Below, piece by piece: positions 14,397 to 28,322 of a DNA stretch of 64,000 nt (its first letter is position 1; each line of letters begins with the position of its first letter). The DNA is taken from assembly GCF_033115175.1 (NCBI RefSeq), contig NC_084850.1, positions 21,049,218-21,113,217 of the forward strand. Reading direction: 5' to 3'. Origin of the DNA: Lepus europaeus (Eukaryota; Chordata; Mammalia; Lagomorpha; Leporidae). Both the position numbers and the translations under genes were made by a program. The notes beneath the pieces are model-generated. The model was not told where the DNA came from and searched no databases. It saw nothing but the letters and a program-made list of their open reading frames with translations.

Positions 14397-15730
14397 TCGT
14401 AATTTACTATCCTAACTGAAAATGAGAATAGACAGAATAATAGTCCTCAAAGGACATTTGTTTCTTAATCTCCAGAATCTGAGACTATAAAGCAAGAGGG
14501 AATTAAGGTTGAAGATGTAGCTGAAGTTGCTAATTACTGAACTAAAATAGAAAGATGATTCTGGATTATCTAATCACATGACCCGTTTAAAGGAAAGGAA
14601 GAGTGGGTCAGGGTGATGCCACATGAAAAAGACTTGATCCACCATTACTTATTTTGAAGATGGATGAAGAAGGCTGTCTCCAGAATCTGGAAAAGACCGT
14701 CATTTTACAGAGCCAGAAAATGGCTCCTTGGTTCAATTACCACAGAAACTGAATTCTGCCAATAGCACAAATGAACAGTAAAGAGATATTATCCTAGACT
14801 CTCCAGACAGAACATAGATTCCCACTACCATGGTTTTGCTGTAATAAGCCAAATACTGAACTTCTGACCTACAAACAGTAAGACAAAACATTTTCATTGT
14901 CACTAAATTTGTGATAATTTGTAAAGAAGAAAAAGAAAATTAATGTGAGAAAATTTACATGACCACCACAATAGAAATAGACAATGTGTTTTACATAATT
15001 CATGTCCTACTATTAAAAATCAGTAGGCAACCCAGTAATCAAGGTACACATCAGTAATAAAATACACTGACATCATGAACATATTTATATGAAACTCTGA
15101 GATTCAACCAACACCTTTTTCGTGGTAAACTAGCCAAAAAAGCATATTATAATCATAAGAAAGTATCATATAAATGCAAGTAAAGAAACATAGCAAAAAA
15201 TGATTGATAACCTATAAAAAATTCCAAAATTCTCCAAACGAACAGGAAACCACATATAATGCAGAACAGGGATTAAACACACTAGCTTGGCTCCTCGGCT
15301 CCAGACTTGCATGTGGAATATAAACTTACCTGCTCCTATTCCACCTTGGGTTAACCAAAGCATCTGTCTACAATTATTACCGCACTCACTCAATGGCATT
15401 GAACGCCACCTCCAAAATTTCCTCCCCCTCCTGATACCTCTTCATAAACTCATGCTCATTGGACTGGGGTAGACAGGTCGTTTTTAGTGACAAATTTAAC
15501 GTTGGAAAGATCCATCTCGGAGATATTCTACATTTATGAAATAGAAATGACACCAATTTTTTCTAATTATTTGGTCAAACAATAAATTATGATATAAAAT
15601 AAAATATACTCAATCATACATAAATTTCCTCTCTGTAAATTGAAAATTGCACAAAACCTTTCAAAGACACTTATGTGGTTACTTGAGATAAAAACATAAT
15701 TGAATGCAATGTGAACAAGTATGTTAAATT
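14397..15730. other. Unassigned AT-rich interval
   Basis: No gene or young repeat was recognised. A short stretch near 15495 ('tttaacgttggaaagatccatc') resembles 25118 ('tttaacattggaaagatccatc'), possibly an old repeat. Confidence 0.5.
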
Positions 15731-15745
15731 AAAAGCCAAACTGGG

Positions 15746-16072
15746 AGGCTGGCGCTGCAGCTCACTAGGCTAATCCTCTGCCTGCGGCACCAGCACCCCG
15801 GGTTCTAGTCCCGGTTTGGGCGCCGGTTCTGTCCCGGTTGCTCCTCTTCCAGTCCAGCTCTCTGCTGTGGCCCGGGAAGGCAGTGGAGGATGGCCCAAGT
15901 GCTTGGGTCTTGCACCTGTATGGGAGAACAGGAGGAGGCACCTGGCTCCTGACTTCAGATCCGTGCAGTGAGCCGGCCTTAATGGCCATTTGGGGGGGTG
16001 AACCGACGGAAGGAAGACCTATCTCTGTGTCTCTCTCTCTCTCACTGTCTAACTCTGCCTGTCAAAAAAAAA
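15746..16072 (+). mobile_element. C-SINE, poly-A-tailed subtype, with TSD
   Basis: Head 'ctggcgctgcagctcactagg', double 'gttctgtcccggttgctcc' segment, and tail 'ctgcctgtcaaaaa'. It is flanked by a perfect 15-bp duplication AAAAGCCAAACTGGG at 15731-15745 and 16073-16087. Confidence 0.95.
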
Positions 16073-16087
16073 AAAAGCCAAACTGGG

Positions 16088-16612
16088 TCCAGTCCTGACT
16101 GGGGAAAAATATGGCTAAGGAGAATCCATGGTTTCTGTATAGCTCCACAGCACTCCAGGCCTTGGCTTGTGTGGGCAGCCCGTTATCTCGCACCTGTCTG
16201 TGATTGTAACCCATGCTCTGAATATGTCCTTGAAAATCAAAGAAATTGTAATTAGAAAAAAAATGGACAACAGACTTATTATTGTGAGAAAAAAGAATCA
16301 TTATGTGGCTTATGATATAAAAATCAAGTCTGGTGTTCGAGAGCCAGAGCCATGCCATCAGCCTTGCTGTGAGTGTTTCTCTCATTTCTTCGAGCACTGA
16401 CACCTCGCACACCTTGGGGCCCCTGGACTGGCTGGAACTGGTTTCCAGCACATGGTGCTTGTAAAACGTCAAGGGCAGAGTTACACAATTCATTCCAGAA
16501 TGTGCATATTGAAAATATTTTCATTTAGAAACTCTATGTAACAAAACCAAATCACAATCAAACAAATCCAAATGAATACAGGAAAAACCTCCATGACACT
16601 ATACTGTTCTTT
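16088..16612. other. Unassigned interval
   Basis: No recognisable gene or repeat. It lies between a SINE and an L1 3' end. Confidence 0.45.
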
Positions 16613-17301
16613 TGTTTTTTTTTTCTATTCTAGTTTTTTTATTTTTTTTAACTTTTATTTAATAAATATAAATTTCCAAAGTACAGTTTATGGATTACAA
16701 TGCCTTCCCCCATCCCAAATAACTTCCCTCCCACCTGCAAACCTCCCATCTCCCGCTCCCTCTCCCATTCCATTCACATCGATTCATTTTCAATTGTCTT
16801 TATATACAAAAGATCAATTTAGCATATATTAAGTAAAGATTTCAACAGTTTGCACCCACACAGAAGCACAAAGTGTAAAGTACTGTTTGATTACTAGTTA
16901 TACCATTGATTCACATTGTATAACACATCAAGGACAGAGATCCTACACGGGGAGTAAGTGCACAGTGACTCCTGTTGCTGAGTTAACAATTGACACTCTT
17001 ATTTATGAAGTCAGTAATCACCCTAGGCTTTGTCATGAGTTGCCAAGGCTATGGAAGCCTTTTGAGTTTGCCAATTCCTATCTTATTTAGACAAGGTCAT
17101 AGTCAAAGTGGAGGTTCTCTCCTCCCTTCAGAGAAAGGTACCTCCTTCTTTGATGGCCCGTTCTTTCTGCTGGGATCTCACAGAGATTTTTAATTTAGGT
17201 CCTTTTTTTTTTTTTTTTGCCAGAGTGTCTTGGCTTTCCATGCCTAAAATACTCACATGGGCTTTTTAGCTGGATCTGAATGCCTTAGGGCTGATTCTGA
17301 C
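16613..17301 (-). mobile_element. L1 3'UTR end, minus, 5'-truncated
   Basis: A poly-T (poly-A complement) at the left is followed by 'aacttttatttaataaatata', the C-rich tract complement of the L1 G-rich 3'UTR segment, and the 'tatatacaaaagatcaatttag' unit in single copy. It ends near 17301. Confidence 0.9.
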
Positions 17302-17429
17302 ATGCAACTATAATGTAAACACAATGAATAGGATCCCTGGATTTCATTCCCTTCAGGGTCTTAAAGCTACAAACTCTTACTAACCAGACAATGATTTTCC
17401 ATATTTGTAAAATGTAAATAACACCAAAC

Positions 17430-17766
17430 TTTTTTAAAAATATTTATTTTGTTTATTTAAAACTCAGAGTCACAAAGAGAGAGGTAGAGCCAGAGAGAGA
17501 GAGAGGTCTTCCATCCGCTGGTTCACTCACCAGATGACCGCAACAGCCAGAGATGAGCTGATCCAAAACTAGGAGACAGGAGCTTTTTCCCTGTACCTCA
17601 CATTGGTTCAGGGGCCCAAGGACTTGGGCCATCTTCTACTGCTTTCCCAGGCCATAGCAGAGAGCTGGATCAGAAGTAGAGCAGCTGGGACTAGAACCAG
17701 TGTCCATATGGGATGCCAGCACTGCAGACCAAGGCTTCAACCCGCTGCATCACAGCGCCAGCCCCA
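17430..17766 (-). mobile_element. C-SINE, minus
   Basis: Full SINE in reverse, ending 'tgcatcacagcgccagcccc'. Near-identical flanks 'aacaccaaactt' (about 17420) and 'aacaccagactt' (about 17766) look like the target duplication. Confidence 0.93.
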
Positions 17767-17927
17767 ACACCAGACTTTAAAGAAGTACCATTGGTTGAAT
17801 AAAATTCTGTTAAATACACACTTACAAAAAATATAAGGGTTCTGTGACAATCACCAGGCAATTTTTGGTTATTAAGGAAGACGCTGAATTTCATTTCCTT
17901 ATTTTCACCGTGAAATTATCAAAAACT

Positions 17928-18294
17928 GGGGCCGGCTTTGTGGTACAGTGGTTAGGCTACCACTTGAAATGTCAACATTCTCCATCAGCACTCCAGTTCA
18001 AGTCCTGGCTGCATCACTTCCAATCCAGCTCCCTGATAAAGCACCCGGGAAAGCAGTAAAAGACGGCCCAAATATTGGGCCCTACACCCATGTAGGAGAC
18101 CCAAGATGGATTTCTATGTTCCTGGCCCAGATGGGTCCTTTGCGGTCATTTGGGAGAATGAACTAGAAGATGCACGATTTCTCTCTCTCTCTCTCTCTGT
18201 CTCTCTCACTCTTCATGTGTGTGTGTGTGTGTGTGTCGCTCTTTCTCTATAGTGCTGCCTTTCAAAATAAATAAATAAATAGATCTTTCAAAAA
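17928..18294 (+). mobile_element. C-SINE with expanded CT/GT tract
   Basis: Head 'ggggccggctttgtggtacagtgg' through the body to 'aaataaataaataaatagatc'. A (CT)n run at 18180-18210 and a (GT)n run at about 18219-18236 lie in the SINE's CT segment. Confidence 0.93.
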
Positions 18295-19732
18295 TGAGAA
18301 ATTGTGTTCTATTTCCTTCTGAGGACAACACAGGAAGATCAATTCTGAACCTTAAACACGCTGTTCAATGAAACACTAAATTGGTCACAAAGGCAGCTGA
18401 TGACCAGCAGCTGTCAGAATCCCACACATGCCAACTCAGCAGCTTTTTCTCATTTCCAGCTGCAAAATCACAGAAACAAGGTCTCCGATAACAAAACTGA
18501 CAAATGGGAGCAAAGTTCAAAGTTTCAACAAAGAAGTGGTGAGAATATCCACCCAAAGATTCCATAAAATAAAGGCAAAATCTGGTCCCTGGTGGCCAAT
18601 GGCTGCCGTGTGGTCCTGAACCAAGTGGAAACTCTCACCCATATCTGGAGGCACAGCTAAGCAATTCAAGTCAGCTTATATTACAGGTGTTGTCACTTTT
18701 TATACCTATGTCCATCTCCAAATGTCCAGAAATACTACTCAGGCCTTTGCACGTAGCACAGGCTCTATGTCCTGTCATTTCTGATTTTGGACATCTGGCC
18801 CACTCAGGTTATTCAGGTTCAGTTCAAGTGCACCTTCTTCCAGGAAGAATTCCACGCTTTACTCCTCTAGCCCCTATAGGTAAATGGGAGGTGTTCATGG
18901 CTAGTAGGTGGGCACAGGGAAGGAAGAAAGAGTTGCGATACAGGAGGATGGTGGTCTGCAGGATCAGAGTGCACTGGACACCATGTAATGGACCCAAGGC
19001 CTGCACTTGGCATTCTGGCAATCCAGTTGAGACTGCCGAAATTGTGGAAAGGCAAGGGGAAACCAACAGCAAGGTAATTCACGGCAGCCTCCCAGGATTG
19101 TCCCCAGGAAGAATTCAAACAATTCTCCACAACACTTTTCAGGATTTCATGTATTTTCCTGCCTATCTATGAAAATCTTGCCCTCCCATTGCAAGGCTCA
19201 GGTATGAAGGTACTTATTCTCTGGATCCATCCCTGATTTTACAATCCCTCTCCAAACCCCAAGAGAGGTTATTTCTTCTGGTACTGTACGATTGAAAAAT
19301 AATGGGGTCTTACATCTCAGCTACAAAGATCACCAGTTACAAACTGGAACTCTACCTTGCTCCTTTTCAGGACGCTGTCTGCAAGGTAATTTTGGTGTCT
19401 GCACTTAAATGGGGAGGTCCAGCTCACCTAGAGTTAATAAAGTTTGAATGCTGAGCTCATCTGCACCCAACTGGAAGATACACCCACTGGATCATGTTAG
19501 TTGGACTGCTCAGTCATTGTGCACAAGTGCTCCTGAGAAGGACACTCGAATGATAACTTTGCCCCCCAACAACAACACAGATTATTTGGTGGGCAAGGCC
19601 CCGATGTTTGAATATGCAGCAGTTTGTGATACTACCCTACCCATCCTGGACTATCACAGCCAAAAGTAGATGAGAAAAACAGCTTCATAGTTTTCCAACA
19701 AAATCAAATTGTTAAAATCATTTCCAAACCAC
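18295..19732. other. Unassigned interval with a possible L2 fragment
   Basis: About 18735-18865 has the feel of an L2 3' segment ('tactcaggcctttgcac', 'agttcaagtgcaccttcttcc'). The rest shows no recognisable gene; open frames here are short and unconserved in appearance. Confidence 0.4.
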
Positions 19733-19870
19733 GGTTAAGGAAAGTAAGCACCAGACACAGACAGTCGGATTATTGCATACCAGAGACTGGCAGCTGCATT
19801 ATTGTGTGGTGGAAAGAACACAGCATTAATAATCCACCTGTCTGTCTCTGGTGTCTTAGCTTCCTTAACC
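19733..19870. repeat. 138-bp imperfect palindrome (hairpin)
   Basis: Left arm 19733-19774 starts 'ggttaaggaaagtaagcacc'; right arm 19828-19870 ends 'gtgtcttagcttccttaacc'. The arms of about 42 bp match with few mismatches over a loop of about 53 bp. It could be a small palindromic DNA transposon (MITE-like), an inverted SINE scrap or a structured RNA locus. I could not assign a family. Confidence 0.75.
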
Positions 19871-21097
19871 AGAGTTTGGTTAAGTGACTAGAGCCTAGGG
19901 GGTGGGAATGGGGAGAGGTAAGGGCACAAGTCTCCCGTTTAACAAGAGGAATTCACTTGAAATGTACTGCAGAAAAAAATGGTAAATACATGGGGTGACA
20001 GACATCTTAATTAGCTTGATTATATGCCATAATGTACCTCATAAATACATGAAATTATGGTTTCTCAATTTTTTAATGAAAAAGAACACAATCATTGCCT
20101 TTGATATTACTGATTCGCTAGAGAATGTTCGTAGGTGAGTTTTTCCAAAGTTAGGATTTGGGGCTAAGGTATTGACAAAGATCCAGAGGGGCAGGGGAGT
20201 TGTCCCAGGCTTTGTTCAGCAATCACTGAAGTAATTAATCCTGGAATCTAAGTTGCATGTGCAGGGGAGAGAAAGTTGTTTATGTGAATGCCAAACCTAG
20301 GAAGTCCCAACTCTTTCCCTATCTGTTGCAGAGTCTTATCTTTCTGACTTGCCACTGCAGGTAAACTGATGGCTGGACCCTCTCCACGCCTGGCCACCAC
20401 AAAGCTCTTACTTGTCAGTTCACCTCTGTCTCCACAATCTATAGTCACAGGTCATACTTATCCGTACTTCTTCTCATGTCCGCAGCCAGTATAGAAAAAT
20501 GGTCAATTACTTCTTGTCTAGTAATGCATGATAGATAATGGTTACATACAAGGCTGCTTAAAAGAATGAGTGTTAAATGCAATGGAAAGACAAATGTATT
20601 TAGTGCAAAACTTTTATAAATCCTTGCATAGTTTAATTCATAATATCCATTCCTGTGAACTGTTTGAAGACTCCTTGTATGCATGGATTGCAAATATTTT
20701 TGTAGCAAAACAAGCTTATCTTGTGTTTCCATTTTCTACCAACTTTTTGAAGTACCATCGTATATGGGCTATATGGGTTTGAGGTATGCTTCTTGGGTTC
20801 ATACTGCAGGCGTTCTTCTTACCAGCTCTTTTTCCCTTCAGGGTGCTTTGTGTTTCAGTTTTCTTATCAGTAAAATGAGGGCATTGTCTTGGTCCACTCA
20901 GGTTGCTATTATAAAAAACCTTCACTGGGTAATTTATAAACAACAAAAATTGATTAAAATGTTGACCCTTAGGTGAATAAGAGGGAATTTCCTTCTGTCT
21001 AACTTTCTTGAGCTGGAACATTGTTCTTTTTCCTGTCTTTGGACCTACAACGAAAACATTTGCTCTTTCTGGTTCTTGTTTTAGAATGTTATTGTGT
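19871..21097. other. Unassigned interval with old repeat scraps
   Basis: 20845-20885 resembles a MIR core ('tttcagttttcttatcagtaaaatgagg'). 20893-20960 ('gggtaatttataaacaac') resembles the ancient repeat at 28806-29522. Nothing else was recognised. Confidence 0.45.
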
Positions 21098-21392
21098 ATT
21101 AATTTTCATTTTATTTGAAAGGCAGAATGCCAGAAGAGACATACAGAGATCTTCCATTTGTCAGTTCACTCCCGAAATGTCAGGCCAAAGCCAAGAGCCA
21201 ACAATTCCATCTGGGACTGCCAAATGGGTGGTAGGGATCCAAAGAGCTGGAACCAACACCGCTGTCTCCCAGGTTCTGCCCTGGCAGGAAGTTGTATTGG
21301 AGGCAGAGTTGCTGGAACTCAAACCTGGTGCTCCCTTACCGGACACAGGTGTGCCACATGGCAACTTAACTGAATCACTATGCCAAATGCCA
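21098..21392 (-). mobile_element. C-SINE, minus, old
   Basis: 'cattttatttgaaaggcagaa' followed by the reversed body ('cttccatttgtcagttcactccc') to 'aatcactatgccaaatgcca'. Confidence 0.8.
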
Positions 21393-21592
21393 CGTCCTTT
21401 TTCTGGTTCCTGGGGCTGCAGGCCTTCCCAAAAGAATGACACCATGCATTTTGCTGGATCTTAGGCCTTCAAATTCAGACTTAAACGGAACCATAGTCTC
21501 ACGAGTGTCTCCACTTTATCAACTGCAGTTCTTGGGACTTTTCAGCCAATATACACAAGTGATCCAAGTCCTTACACTAAACACACGCATGA

Positions 21593-21614
21593 ACACACAC
21601 ACACACACACACAC
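21593..21614. repeat. (AC)n microsatellite
   Basis: About eleven AC dinucleotides in tandem. Confidence 0.95.
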
Positions 21615-23011
21615 CTCCATTTCTCAGGAGAACAAGACTAGTGCAAGTCTTGTATTTTTATATTTCCTTGAAAATATAGAAGTACTTTTTTATTTCAGTT
21701 CTAAAACTTTAGCTGAATGCAGTGAATACAACTATTTGATGAAAAGTCATTCACATTCTTCATTTATCAGATATCTGCAAAGCTTCCTCCAAAAGGTGTT
21801 TCGCCATTTCTAAATAGTATGAAATGCTTATTTTCCTGAATTCCAAATATTACAGTTTTCAACTGTCACCAGAAATATTATCAGGAAAACATTCTTTTAA
21901 GTTTTTGTATTAATGCGTGCTTGAACAAAATTTGAATGAATGTTTCATTGAATATTTACTACTCAACTGTAACTTTTTTTTCCAAATTACCTGATAAAGT
22001 CCTTTGCCCACTTGTCATTTGAGGGGTCTTCCACCAGCACATGGGCCACAGTCTGGATCTCAGGACACATAGTGTCCTGCCTCAGAGTAAGAAAATTGCT
22101 ACAAAAGCCTTAATGTAATGTGAATAGAAAATTTTAAATAGAAAAAATTAAATATAAAATGGAAAATTTTAATTATCATCTGAGACTGTAAATTTCATTT
22201 CTGAGCTTAACAGAAGATACTTCCAAACCATAAAATATTATTACAGTTATATGTATCCTTGTGCCTTTATTAATTATTGTAATAAGCTTGCTTTCATTGA
22301 TAAAATAATTAGGTAGATAAAGAAAAAGCTCATGTTGTAGAACCTAAAGAAATAAAATTTAAAAAAAAAAACAGTCCAAGAAGGTCAGCTTTGTGTTTTG
22401 GGTGTCAGATGAGAAGTTATGGGAGCTGCGAAATTCACTCCTCATGAATTCAATGAAATTTTGCATGATGCCTGGCTAGTTAACCTCCAGGAAGGAGCGG
22501 CGCATCTATTTGCCCAGTATAATCTGGATCATTCCATAACTGGAAAGATAAAGGGCATGAAGATCAGATCTTGATTATCGAACATAGCTAATAGCAGATT
22601 TTAGATCCAAGAAAAAAACTGTTCCTTTAAGTTTGATCACTTATGAAAACAAGCAAGTGACTCCCAAGGCAAAAGTAGATGGGGGCCTGAAGTTGTGAAG
22701 AAAATTCTATGACCCTGCTTTAAGAGCCTGTGTGAAAAACCAGTGTTCCAGAGGTTTTCTACTGTTTCTCTAAAACGATAGATGAGCAATAAACTGTTAT
22801 GGCATATATTGAAAACCTGCAGTTTCAACGTAAAAACTTCTTGAATGGTCATTGGAAATCAGAATGGAAGTTCATCATAAAACCTCCTATGTCCCACGTG
22901 GCCCAGAGTGCTAAAGATTCAGGTTTACTCTAACAGAACAGGCAGCGTTCAGTTTACTAGTCATGAAGATGTGCAGGATATACAACTGTTTTGAAAGAAG
23001 TACAAACTCCT
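21615..23011. other. Unassigned interval
   Basis: No recognised gene. It contains a splice-bounded open segment at 21991-22076 (separate entry) and AT-rich sequence. Confidence 0.5.
21991..22076 (-). other. Possible orphan coding exon, minus strand
   Basis: On the minus strand an acceptor-like 'cttactctgaggcag' ends at 22077 and a good donor (AG|GTAATT) follows at 21990. The 86 bases between encode 28 uninterrupted codons (includes EIQTVAHVLVEDPSNDKWAK) with a natural-looking composition. The frame closes immediately outside the splice sites. I do not recognise the protein. A second open frame exists, so coding status is unproven. Confidence 0.3.
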
Positions 23012-23336
23012 GGGGCCAGCGCTGTGGCGCAGTGGGTTAACGCCCTGGCCTGAAGCGCTGGCATCCCATATGGGCACCGGTTCTAGTCCCGGCTGCTCCT
23101 CTTCTGATCCAGCTCTCTGGAATGGCCTGGAAAAGCCATGGAAGATGGCCCAAGTCCTTGGGCCCCTGCACCCGCATGGGAGACCTGAAAGAAGCTCCTG
23201 GCTTCTGGCTTTGGATCGGCACAACCACCTGTTGCGGCCATCAGGGGAGTAAACCAGCATGGAAGACCTCTCTCTCTCGACCTCTCTCGACCTCTCTCTG
23301 TAACTCTGCCATTCAAATAAATAAAATAATAAAACA
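23012..23336 (+). mobile_element. C-SINE, well preserved
   Basis: Head 'ggggccagcgctgtggcgcagtggg', B-box-like 'ggttctagtcccgg', 'aaataaataaaataataaa' tail. Confidence 0.95.
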
Positions 23337-24279
23337 GCTTTTTTATTTTAACTTTTATTTAATAAATATAAATTTCCAAAGTACAGCTTTTGGATTACAG
23401 TGGCTTCCCCCCCCCTCCATAACTTCCCTCCCACCCACAAACCTCCCATCTCATGCTCCCTCTTCCATCCCATTCACATCAAGATTCATTTTCAATTGTC
23501 TTTATATACAAAAGATCAATTTAGCATATATTAAGTAAAGATTTCAACAGTTTGCACCCACACAGAAGCACAAAGTGTAAAGTACTGTTTGAGTACTAGT
23601 TATACCATTGATTCACATTGTATAACACATCAAGGACAGAGATCCTACATGGGGAGTAAGTGCACATGGCTCCTGTTGCTGACTTAACAATTGACACTCT
23701 TATTTATGGCGTCAGTAATCTCCCTAGGCTCTAGTCATGAGTTGCCAAGGCTATGGAAGCCTTTTGAGTTCACCGACTCCGATCTTATTTTGACAAGGTC
23801 ACAGTCAAAGTGGAGGTTCTCTCCTCCCTTCAGAGAAAGGTACCTCCTTCTTTGATGGCCCCATTCTTTCCACTGGGATCTGACTCACAGAGATCTTTCA
23901 TTTAGGTCTTTCTTTTTTTTTTTTTTGCCAGAGTGTCTTGGCTTTCCATGCCTAAGATACTCTCATGGGCTCTTCAGCCAGATCCGAATGCCTTAAGGGC
24001 TGATTCTGAGGCCAGAGTGCTGTGTAGGGCATCTGCCATTCTATGAGTCTGCTGCGTATCCTGCTTCCCATCTTGGATCGTTCTCTCCTTTTAAATTCTA
24101 TCAGTTAGTATTAGCAGACACTAGTCTTGTTTGTGTGATCCCTTTGACTCTTAATCCTATCATTATGATCAATTGTGAACTGAAACTGATCACTTGGACT
24201 AGTGAGATGGCATTGGTACATGCCACCTTGATGGGATTGAATTGGAATCCCCTGGCACGTTTCTAACTCTACCGTTTGG
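23337..24279 (-). mobile_element. L1 3'UTR end, minus, 5'-truncated
   Basis: T-run then 'aacttttatttaataaatata', the same 3'UTR order as 16613-17301, extending further upstream ('cattggtacatgccaccttg'). Single-copy 'agaagatc' unit. It abuts the SINE tail. Confidence 0.92.
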
Positions 24280-24628
24280 GGGAATCATTTAAAAAAAACA
24301 ACTACTACAAACTCCTAATGGCTTTATTAAATCAAAGAGTATGCAGCAAATCAGTCTCAGACATCAAATAGTAAAAACTATTAAACAACGTCTTGGGCCA
24401 GATTAAAAACCTTGTGTTGTCAGCTTCCAGTTACCTAGAACAAATTGACTACTGTAAATTTCAGCTACAGAACTCACAATGAAGCATACATAGAATGCTT
24501 AAAGGCTGGCTGTAGGATTCTATAGTCTGTGGAATGAAAAACAGTCAGTGTATGAAGCTAATGACAAACAAATGACTTATAAATAAGAGTCATAGTTTTC
24601 AGAGGATTTCAAAATTACTAGGCTTTCA
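24280..24628. other. Unassigned interval
   Basis: AT-rich; nothing recognised. Confidence 0.5.
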
Positions 24629-24997
24629 GGGCCAGGGTTGTGGCATAGTGGGTAAAGACCTCGCCTGCAATGCTTGCATCACATATGGGCGCCAGTTCAT
24701 GTCCCGGCTGCTCCACTTCCCACCCAGTTTCCCTGCTAATGTGCTAATGAACAGAGCAGGAGGTGGTCCAAGTCCTCAGGCCCCTGCCACCCATGTGGGA
24801 GACCAGGATGAAACTTCTCGCTCCTGTTTTCAGCCTGGCTCAGCCCTGGCCATTGCAGCCAATTGGGGAGTGAATCAGTGGATGAAAGACCTCTCTCTCC
24901 TTTCTCTCTCTCTCTCTCACACATACACACACACACACACTGCATCTGCCACTCTCTGTAATTCTGATTTTACGTAAATAAATAAATCTTTATTTTA
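24629..24997 (+). mobile_element. C-SINE with (CA)n
   Basis: Head 'gggccagggttgtggcatagtggg' to 'aaataaataaatctttat'. A short (AC)n run lies at about 24919-24940. Confidence 0.92.
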
Positions 24998-25924
24998 AAT
25001 TACTGGATTATCAGGCCCATAGTATAAAGTATTGCCTTGATTCATTTGTGTTCTATGCTGCGTAATTTTCTAGTCTTTCCAAATCACCTTGTAAAAATTT
25101 CATTACAATTCTCCCACATTTAACATTGGAAAGATCCATCCCAGAGTCATGCTATTGTTTAGAAAATCTTCCTAGCCATGAAGACCTGCTACTCTTAAAG
25201 ATAGGTAGAATGTTTAGTGTTTTTCTGACTCTCCGTCAAGGCACTTCTGGTACTTCAGTGGTCTATACTGATCTACCAACAGTTAAAGAGACTATGCTGC
25301 AAACTGAAGCAAATGGAAGCATTATTCTCCCTTCTACTGCTTTAATAGTCATTTAGGTATCTCATCACTCTAACGTTCAAACGTTTGGTCTGGTCGACAG
25401 GCCCCGTTTAGGGCAAAGGAAGTTTTCTGGAAACCCCATCCTAGTCACCTTCTCCATCAAAGCTGTTTTTAAATCAGGACCGGCTCCACATGCCTGCACA
25501 GGAACATCTGTGCTCACTTCCCTTCCCTCATGCTCCCTCTCCCTTCTACAGCATTGCCACTGTCGTTACACACACACGCATGTTCCACGTCCTTGAAACA
25601 GTCCAGAACTGCTGACGTGCTGTGCAAGGAGCACAGTATGAAATTTAGGGGGAAAACAGGTGTTGAAGGGATAATAGGTGTCTCGTGTTTCCTAATTCGT
25701 GGCAGGATTGTGCCATAGACAAGTGACCGGACTAGGTAAATCACACACCGATTTTTACTGCAGGAAATTAAGGTATTTATTTGCAGTCAGCCCTCCCTAC
25801 AGTAGCTGCTCAGGGTGTAATCACTTTGCGCTAGTACTTGGGGTTGGCCTGTAATGTTGCAGAGTCAACACCTCTCTGGCTGACACACACGACCCAGTTG
25901 CCCAATGTGTTCAGAGACACCCCC
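24998..25924. other. Unassigned interval upstream of RTL8A-like gene
   Basis: An open stretch at 25126-25356 on plus has no recognisable homology. No young repeat. Confidence 0.45.
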
Positions 25925-27440
<1,516 letters not shown>

Positions 27441-27564
27441 CCCACACCCCGTTTCTTCCGAACGTGCAGCTGTCTCTCTGATGTGTGCCTTGTGTCCCAC
27501 ACTATGACCCTGCGGTCTTCGCGGCTCTTTTACACTACCTGTACAGAAGTCTTTCCATTCTTTC

Positions 27565-27570
27565 AATAAA
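27565..27570 (+). terminator. Poly-A signal of RTL8 plus-strand copy
   Basis: AATAAA about 775 nt past the stop codon, matching 7808-7813 on the minus strand. Confidence 0.8.
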
Positions 27571-27958
27571 TGTCAGACCCTGTCCAATAAGAAACTGCGT
27601 TCCCTGAGTGTGCCACCTTTCCCTCCGTGGTCCTACAAAGCGGGTCTGTATCTTGTTCAGAAACCACATGACCTGTCAGTGTTTCTTTGGACCATCCCAA
27701 ATCAACTATCCAGTCCTGCGGTGGTCCTGGGGATGGAGAACACACCACTAAGCATTCTATCGCTGATGCGGAATCCTGTAATCCCATTAGAAATGTTTCA
27801 TAGTTCTTTGGAAATGAATCTTTACTTCTCTTTTTTTTCCCCTAGGTGATTTGAGAATTCATCCATTAGGGTACATTGAAATGATTTCCTTATTTCTCAA
27901 AAGTTATTTGAAAGCCCAAGTCTCAAGTTGTTATAAAATTTATACACTCATTATTTCT

Positions 27959-28306
27959 TTTCTTTTTTTTCTTTTTGACAGGCAGAGTGGACAGTGAGAG
28001 AGAGAGGCAGAGAGAAAGGTCTTCCTTTTGCTGTTGGTTCACCCTCCAATGGCCGCCGCGGCCGGCGCGCTGTGGCCGGCGCACCGCGCTGATCCGATGG
28101 CAGGAGCCAGGTGCTTCTCCTGGTCTCCCATGGGGTGCAGGGCCCAAGGACTTGGGCCATCCTCCATCTGCACTCCCTGGCCACAGCAGAGAGCTGGCCT
28201 GGAAGAGGGGCAACCGGTACAGAATCCGGTGCCCAGACCGGGACTAGAACCCGGTGTTCCGGCGCTGCAAGACGGAGGATTAGCCTGTTGAGCCATGGCG
28301 CCGGCC
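27959..28306 (-). mobile_element. C-SINE, poly-A-tailed subtype, minus, with TSD
   Basis: T-rich start, 'tttgacaggcagagtgg', reversed body, ending 'gagccatggcgccggcc'. Perfect 16-bp duplication TACACTCATTATTTCT at 27943-27958 and 28307-28322. Confidence 0.96.
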
Positions 28307-28322
28307 TACACTCATTATTTCT

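Noticed and set aside
18180-18240. CT/GT arrays as possible CRISPR-like or satellite repeats
   Set aside because: Simple dinucleotide expansions within a SINE; no spacer-repeat structure anywhere in the window.
22485-22539. Possible minus-strand exon upstream of 21991-22076
   Set aside because: It has an acceptor and donor and one open frame, but joining it to the downstream segment puts that segment in a frame with a stop, so the two do not form one coding transcript.
23012-23110. tRNA-like sequences with A-box and B-box motifs (here and at other SINE heads)
   Set aside because: They are SINE promoter heads followed by the SINE body and tail; no intact cloverleaf with an acceptor stem is present.
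25126-25356. Plus-strand 76-codon ORF
   Set aside because: No splice context, no recognisable homology; length is within chance expectation.
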